64,000 bases of DNA, from positions 1 through 64,000 of the forward strand of contig JADFAK010000019.1 in assembly GCA_015665315.1 (NCBI GenBank), given 5' to 3'. Numbering within the stretch: position 1 is the stretch's first letter; each line of letters starts with the position of its first letter. Below the pieces are notes generated by a model. That model ran no database searches, was not told the origin of the DNA, and saw only the letters and a program-made list of their open reading frames with translations. Of the stretch, positions 1 to 6,884 are shown piece after piece. The position numbers were made by a program, and so were the translations under genes. The DNA comes from Flavobacteriales bacterium. GTDB lineage: Bacteria > Bacteroidota > Bacteroidia > Flavobacteriales_D > Sanyastnellaceae.

Positions 1-11
1 GTAGCATGCCC

Positions 12-1115
12 CTAGGTTTCCTTAAAAAGGGTGAATTGTCCGCCCTTGGTGCGCAAGAAGATGTCCGTATTGAGCGGTGGCAATTCTCGTCCGCGAATAT
101 ACCTGCTCGAAGCAATTTTTACCATATTTCGAATCGAGTCGGCGACACTTCCTTGCCCCCTCATTCTGCTTCCCCATAAACTTTCATTTAGCTTGCCATT
201 GTGGGTTTGTTTAATGAGCATGAGTACTTTTTCGGCACGATCTGGAAAAGCCAGTCGCAACCAATCTTCAAAAATCGACGCTACTTCTCCGTTGAGTCTA
301 AGCATGATATAAGTAACCGTATTTGCTCCTGCTTCTCCTATGGTTTTCACGAGTTCAAACACTTCATGGCTGTTGATACCGGGAATTATAGGTGCCATGT
401 TGACGTTGACCGCAATTCCGTTTTCGGTAAGCGTGCGCAATGTAAGTAAGCGCTGTTTCACAGTGGCCGTTCGCGGCTCCATCTTTCTGCGTGTTTCCTC
501 CGACAGTGTGGTGATGGATAGTGTGACGCGCAACAATCCAAGCGCATTGAGCTCTTTGAGTAGATCTAGATCGCGAAGGATCAAACTATTTTTGGTGATA
601 ATCGACACCGGGTTTCTGTATTGAAGAAATACTTTTAGCAGCTCTCGAGTAATCTCCATCTTTCGTTCGATGGGCTGGTAGCAATCTGTATTTCCAGAAA
701 CCATCACGACCTGTGGCTCCCATTTTTTCGACTTAAACGCTTTGGCCAAAAGCAGGGGCGCGCTTGGTTTGTAAAGAATATTCGTTTCAAAATCTTTGCC
801 GGGTCCATATCCCCAATATTGATGGGAATTACGCGCGTAACAATACACGCACCCATGCTCACATCCTTGATATGGATTTATTGAATAGTCAAACGAGAGG
901 TCACTACTGGTGTTTTTACTGAGGATCGTTTTCGGAAAAACTTCAATGAAATTTGTTGTGTTCGACTCTATTTCTTCCTTTTCTTCATAGCAATAATTCT
1001 TGTACGCATCTTCCAGCACGTAGTTAGTTCGATTGAATTTATTATCGGGATTGCTTTGAGCTCCCCTGCCTTTCTCCAAATTCCTTTGCATCGCATCTAA
1101 CTTTCGATTTCCCAT
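12..1115 (-). CDS. PA0069-family radical SAM protein
   Basis: This 367-aa protein belongs to the radical SAM enzymes related to spore photoproduct lyase (SplB/PA0069 type). The sequence shows the [4Fe-4S] cluster motif CEHGCVYC (C-x3-C-x2-C) about 85 residues in, preceded by NPYQGC, as is typical of the family. The substrate of PA0069-type proteins is not established; similarity to SplB suggests nucleic-acid repair. It is the last gene of a minus-strand cluster dinB, SRAP, dnaE and radical SAM. Its start codon lies 19 nt inside the end of dnaE, so the two are translationally linked. The company of error-prone polymerases supports a role in DNA damage handling, which is inference. Confidence 0.9.
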   Translation of the reverse strand: MGNRKLDAMQRNLEKGRGAQSNPDNKFNRTNYVLEDAYKNYCYEEKEEIESNTTNFIEVFPKTILSKNTSSDLSFDYSINPYQGCEHGCVYCYARNSHQYWGYGPGKDFETNILYKPSAPLLLAKAFKSKKWEPQVVMVSGNTDCYQPIERKMEITRELLKVFLQYRNPVSIITKNSLILRDLDLLKELNALGLLRVTLSITTLSEETRRKMEPRTATVKQRLLTLRTLTENGIAVNVNMAPIIPGINSHEVFELVKTIGEAGANTVTYIMLRLNGEVASIFEDWLRLAFPDRAEKVLMLIKQTHNGKLNESLWGSRMRGQGSVADSIRNMVKIASSRYIRGRELPPLNTDIFLRTKGGQFTLFKET

Positions 1116-4100
1116 TGTCGAGAAGATTTTTCTACCTCTTGTGAGTGCCGTATGCGGGTTGTGGTGCGTGAGTCCGAGAATCGAGGATCTTCAATAATGT
1201 CCAACTTATGCATCGAAGTCGTTTCTATATTGATGCAATCGAACTCTTCGATAACCATTCCTTTGATGACATAAATTCCCCGTCCGCGAAATGGATACTG
1301 CTCGGCCACAGGAGGAAAATGAACTGTGTCCAACCACGCTCCTTTTAAATCCAAAAAAGTTCCGAAGTACATTCCTTTCCCATTGTGGGTTCTCGTATTC
1401 TTGATTGTTACCAGGTAACCAGCAATTTCTACTTCCTTGCCTATGTAGTTGGGTAAATCGGCAGCGAGTAATGTGGAGGGTTTTTCTTGGCGCAGGAGCG
1501 CAAATGGATCTTCCAGTGAAAATCCAAGCAACTCCAATTGATCAAAAACATCTTCTGCCAGTTCCGACGACAAGACAGGAAGTTCGAATGAGCGCGGCTG
1601 CTCGTAAAACAAAGTGAGTGATTGGTTGACCTTCTTCTTTGCCTTTCCCAGCAGGAAGTGTGATTGCCACAACAACTCTTTCTTTGTTTTTCCGCTGAAT
1701 CTAAATGCCCCAATGCGGACTAAAATTGCCAGTTGCTCTTGCGACAAATTTACCCTGCGGACAAAATCTACCAAGGACTCAAAAGGCCCTTCTTCCATCC
1801 TATTGGCTAAAAGCAACTCAATGGCATGGTGCTCTAGTTCCTTCACCAAACCCAATCCGAGAAAAATATCCTTTCCATATATGACCGTCTCGGCGCCCGA
1901 CCGATTCACGCATGGGGCTTCAATCGTCGCCCCATGCATTCGGGCTTCGTGAACATATAACTCTGTTCGATAGAATCCGCCGAAATTATTGATCGTGGCC
2001 ACCATGTATTCGAGTGGGTAGTAAGCTTTCAGGAATAAACTCTGGTAGCTCTCAACAGCATAGGAAGCCGAGTGTCCTTTGGCGAAGGCATAGCCGGCGA
2101 AACTTTCTATTTGTCTCCATATTTCATCCACCAATTTTGGTTCGTGCCCCTTCTCTTCTGCCTTTCTAAAAAATGCTTCTTGGGCCTTTTTAAATTCCTC
2201 TCTAGATCGAAATTTGCCCGACATACCCCGTCGCAATACATCGGCCTCCCCCATATCCAAACCAGCAAAGTAATGGGCTACCTTGATGACATCTTCCTGG
2301 TAAACCATCACACCAAAAGTCTCTGGCATGATATCTAATAAAATGGGGTGTGCGTCTTTTCGCCGCTCGGGAAATCTAAACCGTAGAATATACTCCCGCA
2401 TCATTCCACTCCTCGCAACCCCCGGCCTAATCACCGAACTGGCCGCCACCAAGCCCAAGTAGTCGTCCACCCGAAGCTTCCTCAATAACATTCTCATTGC
2501 GGGCGATTCCACGTAGAAACATCCGATAGCCTTAGCGTTACGAAGCATGTCTTTGATGCGTTCATCTTCCTTGAATCGCTTGATGTCGTGTATGTCGATA
2601 AGCTCTTCTTCAGGCCGATTGATTTTGACTATTTCCACGGCATCCTTGATCTTGCCCAGTCCGCGCTGACTAAGAATATCGAACTTGTACAGCCCCACAT
2701 CTTCGGCCACGACCATATCAAATTGGGTCGTGGGGTAACCTTTGGGAGGTAGAAATGTCGCCGTGAACGATGTGATAGGCGTGTCGGCAATGAGGATTCC
2801 TCCGGCGTGGACACTGAGGTGATTTGGGAATTCTTGGATGAGGGTGCTGTATTGCAATACCAACTTGGCCAATTGGTCTAGCTTCTCCATGCGGAAACGA
2901 CCCTTGGTGAGCACATCAATTTCATGTTTGGGCAGACCAAAAACTTTGCCCAGTTCGCGTACAACTGCCCGATACTGAAAAGTGCTATAGGTCGCAATGA
3001 GCGCAACATGCTCAAACCGATCGAAGATATAGCGTGTCACATCATCTCGATCGGTCCACGAAAAATCGAGGTCGAAATCAGGTGGATTCTTTCGATATAA
3101 ATTGATGAATCGCTCAAAATACAAGTCCAATTCAATGGGATCGACATCTGTAATACGAAGAATGTAAGCCACAACGCTGTTGGCCCCACTGCCCCGGCCG
3201 ACGTAGAAATATCCTTTGCTTCGGGCATAGGACGTAATGTCCCAATTGATGAGAAAGTAGGAAAGGAAATCTTTTTCGCGAATAATATTCAACTCCATCT
3301 TTACTCGCTCAAGTATCTTCTTGGTCGGTTTTGGATAGCGGTAGGCCATTCCCTCCTTGCACAGCTTCTCCAAGAGAAGGTAATCATCAACCTTGCTGGT
3401 CGTATAATACTGCAGGTTTTTATGTGGCTGCTCGGTGCCGAAAGTGAAGTGAATCGAACACTGACTGATTAGTCGATTGGTATTGTCAATAATCTCTGGA
3501 AAATCCTCAAAATGGGCACGCAGTTCCTCGGGCCGACTCATTAGGTGCCATGGTTTTCCTTCTTCAGACGTGGGAAGTTTACTTAGTAGTGTATTGTTGT
3601 CAATTGCTCTTAGTAAGCGGTGCGCATTGAAGTCCCTTTTATTGCGAAAACTCACCGTTTGTAAAATCACCATCTTGTGCGACATTCCCAACCATGGTGA
3701 TAACCTCAGCTGGGGAAGTTGTTCGCTATGAACCCCCACGAATTCATGGTCTTTCAAATCTTGTCCGCGATAAGACTGGAAGGGGTATACCACAAAAGCA
3801 TTTTCAAAATGGGGAGCGCGGCAGTCAAAAGCTTTGTGTCGATGAATATGCTCGCTCAGATGTTCATTGAGTTCGCGATAGCCCTCATTGTTTTTGGCAA
3901 TACCCACATACTTTTGATCTGCCCCATTTCGAAAATCGACACCTACTACTGGCCGAATATTTCGCTTCTCACTAAGCCGAACAAAATCGAGGCATGCCGA
4001 CGTATTATTGATATCGGTGAAAACCAATGACTCTAGGCCAAAACCAACAGCTAGGTCTAGCAGTTCAACGGGTTTGAAAGTCCCATATCGCAGAGAGTAA

Positions 4101-4123
4101 TATGAATGACAATTGAGGTACAA
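1097..4123 (-). CDS. dnaE2: Error-prone-type DNA polymerase III alpha subunit (short DnaE, DnaE2/ImuC-like)
   Basis: This 1008-aa C-family polymerase has an N-terminal PHP domain, a catalytic palm with the aspartate motif PPDFDLDF near residue 355, and a C-terminal OB-like segment. It is shorter than replicative DnaE (about 1150-1450 aa), which is typical of DnaE2/ImuC error-prone polymerases. In the PHP domain the first metal motif reads NCHSYYSL, so the usual HxH has lost its first His and the domain may not bind metal normally. It lies downstream of a Y-family polymerase and an SRAP gene on the same strand, 56 nt after SRAP. The expected role is translesion synthesis after DNA damage. The exact DnaE subclass is inferred from length and neighbours. 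Confidence 0.88.
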   Translation of the reverse strand: MYLNCHSYYSLRYGTFKPVELLDLAVGFGLESLVFTDINNTSACLDFVRLSEKRNIRPVVGVDFRNGADQKYVGIAKNNEGYRELNEHLSEHIHRHKAFDCRAPHFENAFVVYPFQSYRGQDLKDHEFVGVHSEQLPQLRLSPWLGMSHKMVILQTVSFRNKRDFNAHRLLRAIDNNTLLSKLPTSEEGKPWHLMSRPEELRAHFEDFPEIIDNTNRLISQCSIHFTFGTEQPHKNLQYYTTSKVDDYLLLEKLCKEGMAYRYPKPTKKILERVKMELNIIREKDFLSYFLINWDITSYARSKGYFYVGRGSGANSVVAYILRITDVDPIELDLYFERFINLYRKNPPDFDLDFSWTDRDDVTRYIFDRFEHVALIATYSTFQYRAVVRELGKVFGLPKHEIDVLTKGRFRMEKLDQLAKLVLQYSTLIQEFPNHLSVHAGGILIADTPITSFTATFLPPKGYPTTQFDMVVAEDVGLYKFDILSQRGLGKIKDAVEIVKINRPEEELIDIHDIKRFKEDERIKDMLRNAKAIGCFYVESPAMRMLLRKLRVDDYLGLVAASSVIRPGVARSGMMREYILRFRFPERRKDAHPILLDIMPETFGVMVYQEDVIKVAHYFAGLDMGEADVLRRGMSGKFRSREEFKKAQEAFFRKAEEKGHEPKLVDEIWRQIESFAGYAFAKGHSASYAVESYQSLFLKAYYPLEYMVATINNFGGFYRTELYVHEARMHGATIEAPCVNRSGAETVIYGKDIFLGLGLVKELEHHAIELLLANRMEEGPFESLVDFVRRVNLSQEQLAILVRIGAFRFSGKTKKELLWQSHFLLGKAKKKVNQSLTLFYEQPRSFELPVLSSELAEDVFDQLELLGFSLEDPFALLRQEKPSTLLAADLPNYIGKEVEIAGYLVTIKNTRTHNGKGMYFGTFLDLKGAWLDTVHFPPVAEQYPFRGRGIYVIKGMVIEEFDCINIETTSMHKLDIIEDPRFSDSRTTTRIRHSQEVEKSSRQWEIES

Positions 4124-4179
4124 AACGACGGATTTCGAAAGTGACTGCGCTGAATCATTTGCGCGAAGCGAGAAAAAAA

Positions 4180-5007
4180 TTAGAACAACTGCCCTTGTTC
4201 GCTTTCATCTTGTTTTCTCGTCCGCGCCCGCGACTCTCCCATTCCAAAGAGTTCAATCTCCTTGTAAATCTCAAATTCAAATTCCTTGTAGATTCTTTGG
4301 CCGACAGGCTCTAGGAGGTGCGACCCATTCAACCGAGGGTTCTTGATGTCGGAAGAAATTGGATAGGCATTTAGTCGCTCTGCTGGAAACGGCTTGAGCA
4401 TGGAAGTCACTTCTCCTAAAGGCAGACTAGGGTCGATCCAATTTTGCTCTTCATCGGGGGTTAAGATGACGGGAGATCGATGGTGTCCAATTCGGGTCAT
4501 TAGGTCGTTGGCTACTGTAGTTATGACCGCAAATGAGTTGATCACTTCGCCAGTAGTTTCATTGACCCAACTGTCCCAAATTCCCGCCATGGCAAAAGGG
4601 CGTTCTCCATTGCGGAGATAGACGACATAGGGTTTGTTGAGTTTCTCTTTTTTAGGTCCTTCAATAAAACAATCGGCCACGACCAAGCATCGTTGAGAGC
4701 GAATTGATTTTCGGAACATCGGTTTATTGATAATCCCTTTCTCTCCAGTATAGTTCGGGTCGTCTTGTTTGTTGTGATCCCCTTCAGCCCGAGCATTGAT
4801 CATGTAGAATTGCTTTTTGGCCCAGGCAGGAGTAAAACCAAACTGAAAAAATTGCAGGTCGTGCGGCTTGTCTCCTGTTATTACAGGAGCATACTCACCA
4901 TGTGAAATATTCGTGTTCGGCTCGTACAGTAGGGGCTGACTAGCTTGAACATTGAACCGTTTTTCAATGGCTTTAATCTTGGTTACCGTGGTATATCTTC
5001 CACACAT
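4180..5007 (-). CDS. SOS response-associated peptidase family (SRAP, YedK/HMCES-like)
   Basis: This 275-aa protein begins MCGRYT, so Cys2 becomes the N-terminal catalytic residue after Met removal. In the YedK/HMCES family this Cys forms a covalent crosslink with abasic sites in single-stranded DNA, shielding them from strand breakage. Other family signatures are NARAE in the middle and GHHRSPVI towards the C-terminus. The gene lies 72 nt downstream of dinB and 56 nt upstream of dnaE on the same strand, which fits a damage-tolerance operon: abasic-site protection combined with translesion polymerases. The C-terminal 45 residues are charged and probably disordered. Confidence 0.93.
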   Translation of the reverse strand: MCGRYTTVTKIKAIEKRFNVQASQPLLYEPNTNISHGEYAPVITGDKPHDLQFFQFGFTPAWAKKQFYMINARAEGDHNKQDDPNYTGEKGIINKPMFRKSIRSQRCLVVADCFIEGPKKEKLNKPYVVYLRNGERPFAMAGIWDSWVNETTGEVINSFAVITTVANDLMTRIGHHRSPVILTPDEEQNWIDPSLPLGEVTSMLKPFPAERLNAYPISSDIKNPRLNGSHLLEPVGQRIYKEFEFEIYKEIELFGMGESRARTRKQDESEQGQLF

Positions 5008-5079
5008 CGCTGATAATTTATGAATTATTACTGAATCATCTAATGGTCAAGCTGGTCGTTTTACGTTGATTTGGCCGAC

Positions 5080-6294
5080 TTACGATTTTCTATTTGCCAA
5101 TAGGATGGGCGGCTCTCCATTGAATGGATTTGGTCCGCCAATCGTTCTTGCCCCCATCCCCGCCGCTGAGACAATTGCCCGGTCGCCATAGCGTATTCTC
5201 ATGCGATCCATGGCTTGATAAAGATTGACCCGCTCTTCTGTATCGTCAAACAGATTAATTTGATAGCCTCCTCCAACAAGGTGACTAAACCTAACACCTA
5301 CTAATCGGACCAATAAACGCCTGTTGTACAGTTTATCGAATAGCTCCATAACTTGCGGAAAAAGGATGTGATCGGCCGAGGTATAGGGTATTCTTTTTTG
5401 AAGGGAGTAGGTATTGAAATCGGAGTACCGGATTCGAACCGTTACGCAGGCCGTTAATTTTTGCCCTCTTCGCAATTGAAATGCCAGGTTTTCTGCCATG
5501 GCCGCGAGAATTCCCTTCAACTTCCCGATGTCAATGGTGTCCCGTTCAAAGGTTCGTTCGGTGCTAATTGACTTCCGCTCGTTATACTGGACAACGGGAC
5601 TATTATCCAGTCCTCTAGCCTTTTTCCATATCATGATTCCATGCTTTCCCAGAACCGTCTCCATCAGCTCCATTGGCATCTCCTGAACCGTCTGCACAAC
5701 CTTAACCCCCAAGTGCCTGAGTGTCTGATAGGTTTTATCACCCACCATGGGGATTTTCTTTACCGACAACGGCGCTAGGAAGGGCATTTCCTCTCCTCTA
5801 CATACTTGGATTTCATTGTTCGGCTTAGCTTCACCAGTGGCTATTTTAGAAACTGTTTTGTTGTTGGACAAGCCAAATGAAATGGGCAATCCCGTCTCCC
5901 TAATTATCCGTTGTCTGAGCTCATGAGCAAACATCATACAACCATAAAACTTATCCATCCCACTTAAATCGGCATAGAACTCATCGATGGAGGACTTCTC
6001 ATAGAGCGGAACATGTTCTTTGACGATCTCTGTTACCATTTGAGAATATTTCATGTAGTTCGACGAGTTTCCTCGAATGACTATAGCCTCGGGGCATAGA
6101 TCTCGTGCAAGCTTCATGGGCATCGCTGAATGCACTCCAAAAGACCTCGCCTCATAACTGCATGAAGCTACCACACCACGGTCGCTCGTGCTTCCAATAA
6201 GAATAGGTAGATCTCTTAAACGGCTATCCATAAGCCGTTCCACCGAAACAAAGAATGTATCGAGATCCAAGTGCATGATTGATCTCTCCTGCAT
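5080..6294 (-). CDS. dinB: Y-family DNA polymerase (DNA polymerase IV, DinB)
   Basis: This 404-aa translesion polymerase shows the Y-family catalytic signatures: MHLDLDTFFVSVE near the N-terminus (metal-binding Asp), CSYEARSFGV in the fingers region, and SSIDEFYADLSG with the Asp-Glu pair of the active site. A little-finger domain follows in the last 150 residues. The first ATG is used; an alternative ATG lies six codons downstream, directly before the conserved core. It is the first gene of the four-gene minus-strand cluster ending at the radical SAM gene. Its upstream region carries repeated GCTAA/TTAGC sites shared with the promoter of the LexA-like regulator at 14.2 kb, pointing to damage-inducible control. 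Confidence 0.95.
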   Translation of the reverse strand: MQERSIMHLDLDTFFVSVERLMDSRLRDLPILIGSTSDRGVVASCSYEARSFGVHSAMPMKLARDLCPEAIVIRGNSSNYMKYSQMVTEIVKEHVPLYEKSSIDEFYADLSGMDKFYGCMMFAHELRQRIIRETGLPISFGLSNNKTVSKIATGEAKPNNEIQVCRGEEMPFLAPLSVKKIPMVGDKTYQTLRHLGVKVVQTVQEMPMELMETVLGKHGIMIWKKARGLDNSPVVQYNERKSISTERTFERDTIDIGKLKGILAAMAENLAFQLRRGQKLTACVTVRIRYSDFNTYSLQKRIPYTSADHILFPQVMELFDKLYNRRLLVRLVGVRFSHLVGGGYQINLFDDTEERVNLYQAMDRMRIRYGDRAIVSAAGMGARTIGGPNPFNGEPPILLANRKS

Positions 6295-6352
6295 AATGGG
6301 TCAATTGAAATAAGTAACTCGAAATAGGTAATTCTCTCGCAAAAGAGGGGAT

Positions 6353-6394
6353 GCTAATTTAATCTGTTTTTTAATTCTCGCTAATTATTTTAGC
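6353..6394 (-). promoter_or_regulatory. Candidate LexA-like operator region of the dinB cassette
   Basis: About 60-100 nt upstream of dinB lies a perfect inverted repeat GCTAA-N5-TTAGC (6380-6394), and 17 nt closer to the gene a third half-site inside GCTAATTTAA (6353-6362). The last 10-mer, read on the minus strand as TTAAATTAGC, is identical to 14209-14218 in front of the XRE/S24 regulator. Shared sites in two damage-related promoters suggest binding by that regulator. The protein-DNA link is inference. Confidence 0.5.
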
Positions 6395-6488
6395 ATTTTA
6401 TTTTTGTGTCTAAGAATGATTTAAGAATTTGATTTCCATCAAACTCATCAAAAACAAAGAGTTACAGCGAAAATTTGGGCACAAAAAA

Positions 6489-6508
6489 AGCCGCTTAAAA
6501 AAGCAGCT
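6489..6508 (-). terminator. Rho-independent terminator after the acidic lipoprotein
   Basis: On the minus strand the stem AGCTGCTT / AAGCGGCT (one G-T pair, 4-nt loop) is followed by a run of seven T. It lies 25 nt beyond the stop codon of the lipoprotein gene and separates it from dinB. Confidence 0.75.
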
Positions 6509-6532
6509 CGATATCAAAATAAAAGGAAGGGA

Positions 6533-6820
6533 CTAAATCGTCGATGTAGATCCACGTTGTGTATCACTGTCGTCTTCATCTTCATCATCATCCTCATCTG
6601 TAATACCGCCAGTATCATCGTCCTCATCGTCGTCATCCACATCATCGCCTCCACAGCCTGCCGCGGAATCGTCGTCAACATCCATATCATCACCATCTAA
6701 AGCACGGTAATCCAACTGCTCAACATCGCCAGCAGGGTCAATCACGTCCAACTTCGTACAGCCTGTAAACACCAAGGCCATAACGAACAAAAGGGTCAAT
6801 ATGTAGGTAATATTTTTCAT
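6533..6820 (-). CDS. Small Asp-rich lipoprotein
   Basis: This 95-aa protein starts at MKNITYI (an in-frame ATG six codons upstream lacks a signal peptide directly behind it). It has a lipoprotein signal peptide with lipobox FTGC, and a mature region of which roughly 40 percent is Asp or Glu, with runs of up to five acidic residues. Two Cys occur in AGCGGDD. It probably sits in an envelope membrane and could bind calcium or other cations. I recognise no domain. It lies 64 nt downstream of the propeller histidine kinase stop on the same strand and is closed by its own terminator, so it could be co-transcribed with the LytTR/kinase operon. Confidence 0.7.
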   Translation of the reverse strand: MKNITYILTLLFVMALVFTGCTKLDVIDPAGDVEQLDYRALDGDDMDVDDDSAAGCGGDDVDDDDEDDDTGGITDEDDDEDEDDSDTQRGSTSTI

Positions 6821-6884
6821 TCCAATATGAGGTTGCACTTCACAACACCAACAAATATAGTGAAGATCAGTCGGTTAACCAAAA

